Source: Aurifilum marmelostoma (Eukaryota > Ascomycota > Sordariomycetes > Diaporthales > Cryphonectriaceae). Taken from it: a DNA stretch of 64,000 bases. The DNA lies in NCBI GenBank assembly GCA_027559495.1, contig JAMXSV010000021.1, positions 992,001 to 1,056,000 on the forward strand, read 5' to 3'. The notes under the pieces are model-generated. The model saw only the letters and a program-made list of their open reading frames with translations. It was not told the origin of the DNA and ran no database searches. Below, one piece after another: positions 21,946 to 32,031 of the stretch. The first letter of the stretch is position 1. Each line of letters begins with the position of its first letter. Both the position numbers and the translations under genes were made by a program.

Positions 21946-22469
21946 GATTAGTCTATGAACCATTTGCGGTTGTCATTTTCAAGTAATCCAAAAAGTGTTG
22001 CCTCGATTTCTGTTATGCACCTCCAGAACGGAGCAAGAATAAATCGAGGAGTCTATTGAAAAGTTGAATCATGCTGTGGTCTGGAGAGCCTCATGGTTTT
22101 CTCTCTATTTAGTTCCTGGGTCTTATCTTATTTTCCAACAAAAAAAAAAAAAAAGAAAAGAACTGAAAGGGTCAAATCGACGACAACTTCGCAAATGGCT
22201 ACAGTATTGTCGATTTCAGAATGCTGGGCTGGTGGTCCTATAGCTATAGACTGTATTGTGTAGTTTGGGAATTTGGGCAGCGGCTAGAGCGCTGCATGGG
22301 GTGTGGTGCCTATAGCCCAGCGGCTGCCCGCCAAAAAACCTCTCGCTGTAGGTGGCAGGCTTAGCACCCAGGAGCTCTCACTCCTCAGTGAAGCCATGTG
22401 AAATGTTGCTGTAACGCACAACTTCCCAAACTCCGACCCTTTTCCACATTGGCAGAAAGATGTTGTAAA

Positions 22470-24475
22470 ATGTTTGAGAACGGTGAGCACCAGATCGGAC
22501 AACGTCGTTCCTATGACGGCGCTCTATGCACCATCCGATACATTGGCCAAGTCAGCGGCACCAGCGGCGAATGGCTGGGTGTCGAGTGGGATGACCCAAC
22601 TAGAGGTAAACACGACGGTTCACACAAGGGAACCCGATACTTCACATGTAAGCGCTCCCTTTCCGTTCCCCCTCGCCCGAGCAGAATGTGCACTTCACAG
22701 GAAAGAAAGGACAAGTAGTAGCTCAGGTTCCATCTCATCCAGGTCTATCCAGCTCCCCCACGGCGGCCTCGTTCGTGCGGCCCACGAGGTCCGTCGAGAA
22801 GCCGCGAAGCTTCCTCGAGGCCCTTCAGGAAAAGTACGCCTCCGAGATGACGGCAGACCACCAGCCTTTTGCATCGGGTCCGCAGATTGTCATCTCGGGC
22901 AAGGTTGCTGAGGAGATCGGCTTCGACAAGATCCGCAGGCAACAGGCCCAACTAGGCGAGCTCAAGATCGTCATTCTTGATGGCATGAGGATCGATGCGG
23001 CTTCGCCGGCTGGTGGCCAGGAGGTGGAGAGGAGGAAGCCCATCCGCGAGATATGTCCAAAGGTGACCGAGCTGGATCTCAGCCGCAATATGCTGACTGA
23101 TTTTGGCCCTGTTGTTGAGATCTGTTCCGACTTGTCTGAGCTGCGTGGTCTGAGGCTTAAGTAGGTAACCAGTGCGTGACCTATGTTGTTTCTTTTCCAT
23201 TGCTCTCGCCCCAATGACATAGTACGGTTGAGTCTGTGCCTGACATTTGTTGACAGTGGCAATCGGTTCCTGGACGTGCACCAAGATAGGTCCCTGGAGG
23301 GTTCTGAGGAAGCCTTTCGGGGCGTCAAGGAACTCGCCGTCGATGAAACTCTCATGCGATGGGAAGACATATGTCGTGTGGCCACCAGGTTCCCCAGCCT
23401 TGCTGCCCTTTACGCCAGCTCCAACCAGCTCTCCAGGCTATCACCTGTTCCGACCTCTTCCACCCTCTTCAAAACATTGACGTTCATCTACCTGGAATTC
23501 AACGACTTCACCTCTCTTTCAGATATTGCTAGCCTCGCAGTTGTAACAAGTCTCCGCAATTTACACCTCAAGGACAACCAAATCTCAGCTGTATCGTCCG
23601 ACACGACCGAAAACCTGCCGGCTTTCAGCAAGTCTCTCACGCACCTCGACATCTCCTACAACAAGATCCACAGATGGTCCTTCATCGATGCGCTCCCGGA
23701 TTCGTTCCCTGGCCTGGTGTCCCTGCGGCTCGCTCACAATCCCATCTATGACAACCCTGATGGTTTCGACCCCTCCAAAGCCGCACCAAGTGCCAAAACC
23801 ACGGTGACCGAAGAGGCCTACATGCTGACTGTTGGCCGTCTGGCAACGCTGAGATCTCTCAATTTCAGCACCATCACCCCCGACGACCGCACCAACGCCG
23901 AGATGTTCTATCTCTCCAGGATAGGCCGTCAGCTCTCCTCCGTGCCGGACACGCCCGAGGACGAGGCAAGGGTGACCGCGCAGCACCGCAGGTACCACGA
24001 GCTTTGTGAGATATACGGCGAGCCGGCTGTCAACCGGCGCACGGAAATCAACCCTAATTTCCTCGAGGCGAGGCTTGTGAGCGTCGTCTTTCGGCTCAAC
24101 AACGAGAACGACACCATCGCCACTTCTGAGGAGAAGCGTGCGCAGATTCCCAAGTCGTTTGATATCTACGCCGTCAAGGGCGTCGCTGGGAGGCTTTTCG
24201 GGCACTCGCCGCTCAAGCTGCGTCTCGTCTGGGAGACTGGAGAATGGGACCCCGTGGCGGGCTTTGACGAGGAGGTCGATGACAGCAGTGGAGATGAGGA
24301 GGAGGACGGTTCGGTCCAGGAGCAGGTGACCAAGAATGGGGGCCAGCAAGCGGCCCAGCCCATGAACAGGGCCGCCAGATGGGTCAAGCGGGAGGTTGAG
24401 CTGAACGACTCGCCTAGACAGTTTGGGTTCTGCGTGGATGGGCTGGATGTCACAATCAGAGTGGAACCGCGATAG
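22470..24475 (+). CDS. Tubulin-folding cofactor E (TBCE/Pac2-like)
   Basis: Exons 22470-22647, 22743-23160 and 23257-24475 give 604 residues; frames close exactly across GTAAGC...CCAG and GTAGGT...ACAG introns. The N-terminus is a CAP-Gly domain (residues 8-60: IGQRRSYDGALCTIRYIG, SGEWLGVEWDDPTRGKHDGS) with the GKHDG signature that binds tubulin tails. Leucine-rich repeats follow from about residue 170 to 340 (ELDLSRNMLTDFGPVVEI, LRNLHLKDNQISAV, LTHLDISYNKIHRW, LVSLRLAHNPIYD). The C-terminal part (from about 500) has ubiquitin-like character (LKLRLVWETGEWDP). TBCE captures alpha-tubulin and assembles the alpha/beta dimer with cofactors C and D in the cytosol. An acidic loop (DSSGDEEEDG) interrupts the C-terminal domain. 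Confidence 0.93.
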
Positions 24476-24872
24476 ACAAGGAACAGAGACATAGAGAGGA
24501 GTAGACAACGATACAGCACCGCTGATTATGGGGCGATACAGAATACGTTGACCGCATTTAAGCAATCGCTCTGCTCAGACATGCTGTATGCCGCTATAAC
24601 AATCACATCCGCGCGGGAGATAGAAGCAATCACCGCTGTAGCAAGCAAACAACATTTTGGGTCTACAAAACGCCATAGCTCTCAATACGGACACAGCAAC
24701 AACAGTCTCCAGAGAAGTCTCGTGTAGTAAAGTCCCAGAGAGAACCCGCTTGCATATTGGTGTTCCAAACTCAAATATATTCTTTGTTGCATCCTTTTCA
24801 AGCAGCAACACACCTATCTACCCACTCATACATGACGATCCTCCTCTCTGCGTGCAGATCCGCACTCCCATC

Positions 24873-26558
24873 ATGTATCCATTCCCTGGACACTTCATCA
24901 TCCGCCCTGGCGCCCGCCAGGATACCATGGTGCCGCTTGTCGCCGCCGACCAAATCCCAGACTGGCTGCAGCTCGCTGGTGTCCCGCGTGAGCTCGGGCC
25001 GGAGCAGGCCAGCGGGCTCGTCAATCTCGGCGTCGTGGGCCGGAAGGACAACAGCATGTACGAGATAAGCCTGCGCACAGATCTGATCCGGGCCATTCTG
25101 AACGGCACGGAGGATGTGCTTGAGACAACAGGTCTCTCTTCTAGGAACAAAGGCAGGGAGGAGGGCGGGAGTGAAAAGGAAGACGAGGAGACTCGACTGA
25201 AGCGTCTTGACTCAACACCTCGCAAGGACACAATGACGAAAACAACGACAAAGGCCGAGGTGATGGCTCGGAACGATGAATCAAGGGAGAGGCCGTCACC
25301 TCGCATCGTTAGGACACGACTAACCGCCACCGCCGCCGCCGCAGCAGCAGCAGCAGCAGCAGCTTCGACAGCAATCGCTCGGTGCGACAGTAGCGAGGCT
25401 ACATTCTCTGCACCTAGCCGAGAGCAGACCCGTTCTGGGAAGCCAGAGAAGCTTCACCATCACCAGAAGCATGAGGACCGGCAAAAGGCACCTGAGTTGC
25501 CCTCCGCCGAGCCTAGGCTCGGCACAACATCCACGAGTACTATTGCCAACGTTGAGCGCGACAAGTTTCGGCGTGCTACTACAGCAGCAGCGGCCCAGCA
25601 CCGCAGCGCCAAAGATACCAACAAAACTATCAAGGGGAATCCAAACACAACCTACTGCCGACACTGGTGCCACCACGGCACTTGCAAATGGGGGCGGGAG
25701 TGCCGATATCAGCACCGTATGCCGACGAGCTGGGAGGGCCTGCGCGAGGTTGGGCTTAAGGACTTTCCTACCTGGTATCTCCTGGTGATGGGCGATATGG
25801 ACGTGAACACAGCTGCGGCCAATGCCAACGCGGGCGACAGTCTCTTGACCAGCCTGGACCATTCCTCTCACCCGGCAGAGGGCCTTCTCGCTTCCTCGTC
25901 ATCGTCGTCGTCGACCACCTCCTCCAGGCACCTTCGAACTCACAACTCCGCCCGCTTCTCACAGCAACAGGAACAGCAGCACCGCCACCACCCCTCGCCC
26001 ATGGACCTCCGCCTTATGCAGGGCCGCATGTCTGCCCTTCTCTCTGGGAACACAGCCATGAGCAATCGGCAGAAGCTGCGCCAAATCAAGGAGATGCGCG
26101 AGCTGTTCCTGGGAAACAGCAACGGATTCTCCACGTCATCATCGTTGTCCGACTCAGCCACCAGCCTCCACAACCATGCCACCACGCTCTTCTTCGAAGG
26201 AAGAGGAGGCGACCCGCATGAAAAATTCCGTCATCGCAAGGGCAGAATCGACCTGTACATTGACGCGAACAGCGCGGCGACCCCTACGGCCAGTCTGCGG
26301 AAGGAGGAGCAGCAGCAGAAGCAGCCGACGAATAGAAAGACAACGGTGGACATCCTGGCTCCAGCGGACTTAATGGTACAGGGAGGGCGGAAGGAGGGTA
26401 GAGGCAGCGATCGGAATGCTGTCGGACTGCATGCTGAGGATAGTGACGGTGATGTGAGGTTGGAAGGCAGGCTGTCACCGGTGAGCAGTGACTTGGTGGC
26501 TAACGAGGAGGATATTTCCGGCACGCGAGAAGAAGACAAGCTTGTGGACATCGACTGA
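24873..26558 (+). CDS. CCCH zinc-finger protein
   Basis: Single exon of 561 residues from the ATG at 24873 (MYPFPGHFIIRPGARQD); the frame is open further upstream but has no better start. One CCCH finger lies at residues 262-281 with exact spacing C262-x8-C271-x5-C277-x3-H281 (CRHWCHHGTCKWGRECRYQH), the type that binds single-stranded RNA, followed by the conserved block MPTSWEGLREVGLKDFP. The N-terminus (IRPGARQDTMVPLVAADQIPDWLQLAGVPREL) is a conserved-looking short domain of unknown role. The rest is low complexity: a run of alanines near residue 155 encoded by GCN repeats, Ser, Gln and His runs, and an acidic C-terminus. Probably an RNA-binding regulator; targets unknown. It follows the TBCE gene by about 400 bp on the same strand. 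Confidence 0.82.
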   Translation: MYPFPGHFIIRPGARQDTMVPLVAADQIPDWLQLAGVPRELGPEQASGLVNLGVVGRKDNSMYEISLRTDLIRAILNGTEDVLETTGLSSRNKGREEGGSEKEDEETRLKRLDSTPRKDTMTKTTTKAEVMARNDESRERPSPRIVRTRLTATAAAAAAAAAAASTAIARCDSSEATFSAPSREQTRSGKPEKLHHHQKHEDRQKAPELPSAEPRLGTTSTSTIANVERDKFRRATTAAAAQHRSAKDTNKTIKGNPNTTYCRHWCHHGTCKWGRECRYQHRMPTSWEGLREVGLKDFPTWYLLVMGDMDVNTAAANANAGDSLLTSLDHSSHPAEGLLASSSSSSSTTSSRHLRTHNSARFSQQQEQQHRHHPSPMDLRLMQGRMSALLSGNTAMSNRQKLRQIKEMRELFLGNSNGFSTSSSLSDSATSLHNHATTLFFEGRGGDPHEKFRHRKGRIDLYIDANSAATPTASLRKEEQQQKQPTNRKTTVDILAPADLMVQGGRKEGRGSDRNAVGLHAEDSDGDVRLEGRLSPVSSDLVANEEDISGTREEDKLVDID

Positions 26559-27351
26559 GTGGTTCAATCGCGCTGAAGTCATTTGCAAGGGCTGACATGT
26601 AAAGATTAAAGTCGCGAGCAGGCTTTTGGAGTGATCAAGGTCGATCGTGTGGGTTGCCACTATGCCTGGTCTGTTAATTGATCAATCGTCGCTTTTACGA
26701 ATGTCGATTTCCGACAGCTTTTCTTTCTCCGAACCCGATACTGTGTGCTTGTTGGGAACTTTTGGTTTTTGCGAGATTGTAGATCCCTTGTTGAGCTGAT
26801 GCTTTAAGACCATGAGCCCGAGGGGGTCTAGCATCCCCAGACGACAGGGGGGCTGTACAGTAGAGTGCCTGCCAGCCTGCTTACTGCGCTGCATTTAGTG
26901 CGCGAGCTGGGAGGGAGTGGAATAGTGGGATCTTGTTTCCGGGTGGTAGTGGCTGACTGACTTAGCAGCTCGAGTCTTAACGCCGGGCGCGAATGAGATC
27001 ATTATCCATTTGCAGATCGCCGCTGCCTCTCTCTAAACAAGCGTACTTGGCCTAGGGAGAACTTAGCTGACGATATCACCGAGGCAGGCGTGGCGGGGTC
27101 TGTTTTCAAGCAAAAAGCAGGAAGAGCACCAGATTGGCGAGGTCTATATAACTCAAGACAGTTCTCTCGTCTCTCTCCTCTCAACGGACAACACCACCAC
27201 CACACACACAGTCAGACTCAGCAGTCAGACGTGACCGAATTAAAGAGCTCTTCCAAAGCCATCAGGACGAAACCACCATTACCCCACTCCCAAAAAGAAG
27301 AAAAACAGACACCGCCGCCACAGCTGCTATAACTCCTCATCGAAATCGACA
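26559..27351. other. Intergenic region with aldo-keto reductase promoter
   Basis: No gene seen. The right part contains a TATA box (27145-27151), a CA-rich stretch and an ATG-free leader before the next gene. Confidence 0.6.
27145..27151 (+). promoter_or_regulatory. Probable TATA box of the aldo-keto reductase gene
   Basis: TATATAA stands 200 bp before the ATG at 27352 and is followed by CT-rich, then CA- and A-rich leader sequence without ATG. Confidence 0.55.
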
Positions 27352-28405
27352 ATGCCTCAAATCAACGGAAAGGAGGTCGGCCCCATTGGCTACGGTCTTA
27401 TGGGTGAGCATTACACACACATGTACAACCCCACGAGCCGTATATGCTAATATTAGCTATGTTGCAGGTCTCACCTGGCGGCCTAACCCGTGCCCTCAGG
27501 AGCAGGCCATCGAGGCAATGCGTGCCGCTCTCAAGAACGGCTGCAACTTTTGGAACGGGGGCGAGTTTTACGGACCCCCAGAGTACAACAGCCCCGTCCT
27601 GCTGGAGCGTTACTTTGAGAAGTATCCCGAGGACGCGGACAAGGTCGTCCTGAGCATCAAGGGCGCCGGCGGTGCCCGGCTGGAGAAGGGAGCGGATGGC
27701 AGCCCCGAGGAGATCCGGAGGTCCATCGATGCCGTCCTGAGCCAGCTCAAGGGCCGCAAGAAGCTCGACATCTTCGAGTGCGCCCGCCGCGACCCACGCG
27801 TGCCGATGGAGGTGACGTTTGGCGAGATGCAAAAGTACATTGACGAGGGCAAGCTGGGCGGCATCTCGCTGTCCGAGGTCAACGCGCAGACCATCCACGA
27901 CGCGGTCAAGATTACAAAGGTCAAGGCCGTCGAGGTCGAGCTCAGCCTGTTCTCCACCGACGCGCTGGAGAACGGCGTCGCCGCGGCTTGTGCCCAGTAC
28001 GATATTCCCCTGGTGGCCTACTCGCCCCTGTGCCGCGGTCTGTTGACGAGCGCCTTCAAATCGATTGATGATATCCCCGAAGGTGACTTCAGGCGCTACA
28101 TGCCGCGCTTCCAGGGCGAGAATTTTCAGCACAACATCACTTTGGCGGAGCGCGTCAAGGAGCTGGCCAACAAGAAGGGCGTCACCGCAGGTCAATTTGC
28201 TCTGGCCTGGGTGAGGGCACTCTCCAGGCGCCCTGGCATGCCGACCATCATCCCAATTCCTGGTGCGACAACGGCGGACAGGGTCGATGAGAACTCCAAG
28301 CTGGTAGAGCTGACGGACGAGGATATGGCGGCCGTCGATGAGATTCTGGACAAGATGGATATCAAGGGGACCCGCTACCCCGCCGGCATGCTCACCAACA
28401 CCTAG
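27352..28405 (+). CDS. Aldo-keto reductase, pyridoxal reductase-like
   Basis: Exons 27352-27403 and 27468-28405 (intron GTGAGC...GCAG, 64 nt) give 329 residues. The first exon codes MPQINGKEVGPIGYGLMG, the first strand of the (beta/alpha)8 barrel. FWNGGEFYGPPEYNSP holds the catalytic Tyr and VVLSIKGA the catalytic Lys. The usual His position reads FECARRDPRVP, as in the pyridoxal reductase group (fission yeast Plr1), which lacks the typical tetrad there. NADPH binding is seen in IPIPGATTADRVDEN. The likely role is NADPH-dependent reduction of pyridoxal to pyridoxine or of another small aldehyde in the cytosol; substrate assignment rests on resemblance only. Confidence 0.87.
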
Positions 28406-29456
28406 ACGAGAAAGCAGGAGACGAGGGAGCGCTATCTTACCGTTTGTAGCTGAATTGTACTATGCTGTTGTGTAACCACTTATACTGTTAGCATCTTCCC
28501 GGACTGTATCATCGTCGGCTGATGTTGGCTGTGTTGACGTGCGAGAAATGTTTTTTTCTTTTCCTTTTCTTTTCTGCCAGGCTTGCATCTTCAGAGCCCT
28601 ACAAAGAGGGTTTGTGTTTGTTGTCCACAACGGCCACCGCTTACGCAGCGTCTTCAGAATTGCAGAACTCAGTTGTTCATCAATTGATGCCAGCGTGTCA
28701 AAACGACCAGAAAAAACCAAAAGGACCGAACTGTGAGGTGCTTACCGTCCTAGCTCTCTCCGACTCTGAGGTCGAATGGAATGTCCGCAGATACACAGGG
28801 TCTTGAAAGATCTGGGCTAAAGGAGTACATCGTCCATATTGCTATTTCGGCCGTGTTGTGATGCCAATGGCGAGGCTATGTGCCTGCCTGCGCATGCTGT
28901 TGTAAAAAGCTAGGTGCTGAGGCTGGGCGTCGAATTTTCAGTGGTGCGGACTTAAAGAAGAACCACCGAACCTGCCAGCCAGCTACAGTAAGCATGCTTA
29001 CCTAACAAGCCCAACAGCCCTAGTATCCACCCTCGCTATACTGCATGTGCTATGTATTGCTGTGCAGGGACTGCTCACACGCATTTTTCCTCACGACACA
29101 TACCAAGTCTGGCCAGACCAATCCATGTGCTCGTAATCTGTCGCAAGCTTTCCAATTCCACGGAGTGCTCTCCCGCCGTCATATTCACAGAGGCTAGGGA
29201 CCTCGGCCGGCAGCCTTCCCGCCTTCTAAGGCCGTTGCGTTCCAAGATCGCTGCATGGTGGAAGCAGCAGCATAGGCAGTGCCTATAAGTTAGCAAAGTG
29301 TGTATTGTGTACTGCTGAGTATACTAAGCACAATGAGTTCACCATACCGGGAGACTGCTGCGAATCTGGCTCGTTGATATATCCAAGTGATCATGAAACC
29401 CTAACCCCGGATTATATAATACTACGACTGCCATATATATATCCTGCACCAGAAAC
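28406..29456. other. Intergenic region upstream of the SET/MYND gene
   Basis: About 1 kb without a recognisable gene. TATA-like sequences stand at 29413-29420 and 29432-29440, close to the annotated ATG at 29457. Confidence 0.5.
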
Positions 29457-31364
29457 ATGAACACGAATGCTATAGACCCACAAGACCTTCTCAACATCCA
29501 CGACATCATGACCTCCGTTTCACCGTCTTATCAGGCTCTCGAGAACGTCGACATCCGCGGCACCAAGGGAAAGGGTGCTGGACGGTGTCTCGAGTCGCGC
29601 AAGTCGTTCCAGCCTGGCGAACTTATTGCATCCTTCTTGGACCCGATATTAGTCCTCCCCAACGGCCCGTCTGCTAAGGTCGTCTGTAACCACTGTCTGA
29701 GCCATACCAAGCCGACAAAGGCGTGCACGGGGTGCAGAGCTGTGGTTTATTGCGGGCCAGTCTGTCAGAAGGCCAACTGGGGCCTGATCCACAAACTTGA
29801 GTGCAAGGTGTACAAGAGGGTCAAGGCTTCGGTCGACAAGGACTGGCTGCCGACGCCTGTGAGGGCACTGGTGCAGGTCTTGCTGCGGTGGGATTCAGAT
29901 TCGGAGCTGAGGAGCCAGATCGGTCACCTGGAGAGCAATGTCGACAGATTCAAGCAGAGCGCTGAGGTCTGGAAGGACGTCGGCCTTCAGGCGTATGGTG
30001 GCATGGCATATGCCGGGAGAAAGGAGAATGATGATCAACTTCACATGGCGAGGGATATACTGTGCAAGGTACGTATGGCGCGACAATAATTGCATATTAC
30101 TATATACTTCCATGTAGACCCAACTTTTCTCTCTTTGCCTCTTTCTTCTGTTTCTTCTTCTGACGTTCACACAGATTCAGACAAACTCCTTTGACAGGAC
30201 GGACGCGGACACGGGGCAGGCTGGAATCTTTCTCCACAAGACTCTTGCCATGGCTAATCACTCCTGTATACCAAACGCGGTCGTCAACTTCTCCGGGAGG
30301 CAGGCATTCCTGAGAGCTGAGCTCCCAATCAAGGTGGGAGACGAGATTACCATCTCATACATCGGTAGGCTACCCCATTCTAGCTCAAGGGTCAATATCT
30401 CTTGGCTATAGGCTGACATTCCTCAGACTACACCAAGCCAAAGCTATTCCGTCAGCTCGGTCTTCACCTGTACCACTTCGAGTGCGCCTGCCCACGGTGC
30501 AAAGGAGACCTGACCGTCTATGAAGTGTGCCAGAGCTCCCCTGCCATCCCCCTAAACTCATTCAGCCTGGTCCCCAATCTAGAGAAACTCCGCAAACCAC
30601 CGATAAATCCGCCAAGTTCACAAGCCGGCCTCAAAGCGCTCAAGGATAGCATCGACGAGATCTACGTCGCCTGCCAGCCCTCTGATCCTTCTCAGGCGCC
30701 CAGAACACCCGAAGCCCGGCTTACGCACCTGCGGCACCAGTGGAAACAGTGCCTGCCTCTGATCCATGCGCGCATGTGGGCGCAGGAACCGCTGAGCTTG
30801 ACAGTCGAGCATGCCATCATGTATTACATGGAGATAGGCAGCTTCGCACACGCCCTGTCCATCGCGTGCTTCGCCGCCCTGAGCTGCGCACCCTTCAAGT
30901 ATCCCGCACCTTTCAATGAACGCCGGCTCAAGGGTTTGATGGTCATCGCCAAGACTCTCACAAACACCGCACCGCCTTCGGTCATGGAAGAGCTCACCAG
31001 CAGATCCGACGAGAGGGTAATGATGTGTCTGCGCCAGGCTGATCAGGTCGCCATGTGCGAGGCGCTCGCGCTGATGGTAGAGAAGCATGCGCTGCTGGCA
31101 AAGTCAGAGGACTGGGAGATTGTTGAGCTCGCGAGGAGTTTTCTCAAGGATATCGCGAGCCTGCCGGGCCGGGAGAAGGAGTCGGAGCTGCTTCGCGGTT
31201 GGGTCAACAGCCGGGACGAAGCAGGCACCAAGTATTTTAGAGAGCAGATCCTGCGGCCGATTGAGGATCTGGCTTCGTTCGCGGTGGATATTATGGCTGC
31301 GGATTTTGCTGAGACAGCATCGATGCCCCATTCTGGTAGGAACAAGATAAAGTCCAGCCAATGA
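29457..31364 (+). CDS. SET and MYND domain protein (SMYD-like lysine methyltransferase)
   Basis: Exons 29457-30068, 30175-30364 and 30427-31364 give 579 residues, with introns GTACGT...ACAG and GTAGGC...TCAG. The SET domain is split, as in all SMYD proteins. The N-terminal SET part (GTKGKGAGRCLESRKSFQPGELI) is followed by a MYND zinc finger from C77 to about residue 115 (CNHC...CTGC...YCGPVC...HKLEC). The second SET part has the cofactor motif NHSCIPNAVVNFSG and the strand EITISYIDYTKPKLFRQ. A post-SET-like CxC-x2-C (FECACPRC) comes next, then a helical C-terminal domain. Such enzymes methylate lysines on histones or other proteins; the target is unknown. The TATA elements lie within 45 bp of the first ATG, so M18 (29508) could be the real start. 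Confidence 0.9.
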
Positions 31365-32031
31365 CCCCTTTCATTGTTCTATATACATCAATATATATAC
31401 AAGAGAAAAGATAAGACTCCATCAGATCTCGTTCTCATGTGCGTCTCTGGAACGCATGAAGTGTCTTGGGCACATTTAGCTGGAAGTTGAACATGTTGTG
31501 ATGGTGAATGAATGTTTAGACTATCTGGAAACTCAAATTTCCTTGACTTGTCGTCGTAGATACATCTTAAAGTAGCTACCTGTGGGCACCAAGTAAATGT
31601 AAGGAGATGAGTGTCTCTGTCAATGTTTGCCTGCTGCTTGGCCTACTGGCTCGGCCCTGTTTGCCTGTTTCCAGTGGCTGTAGCTGGTTGCCCAGGCATG
31701 CTGAGCTAGCAGTGGCTAGCGCATGCTTGGTAGCCACAGCAGCCTGATTTCAGTGGGCAGATGCCCTGTAGGTGACAGTAAATTTGAACAAACCTAGTGC
31801 AAAATACTGTACTCAGTACACATGTACCCCCCTAGGCCAGCCAGCTGCCCATGCTTTGCAAGTTGACCTGAAATTTTCAGCTGCACAACCTTACTTTGAC
31901 CAGTCCACGGCTGCCTGAGCTGCGCTTGTCCCATCACAACATATTGCGCCCACAGAGGGTCGCCTTTGGGATCCTTGAACAACATTTCTTTCTGTTGCAG
32001 TTTTCATTTGGTCATTCTGCTGGTCTTCAAT
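31365..32031. other. Intergenic region with short imperfect inverted repeats
   Basis: No gene seen. Between 31670 and 31745 several copies of GCATGC and of GTGGCTGTAGC/TAGCCACAGC-like sequence could form a weak stem. A TACTGTACTCAGTAC stretch lies at about 31806-31820. Confidence 0.45.
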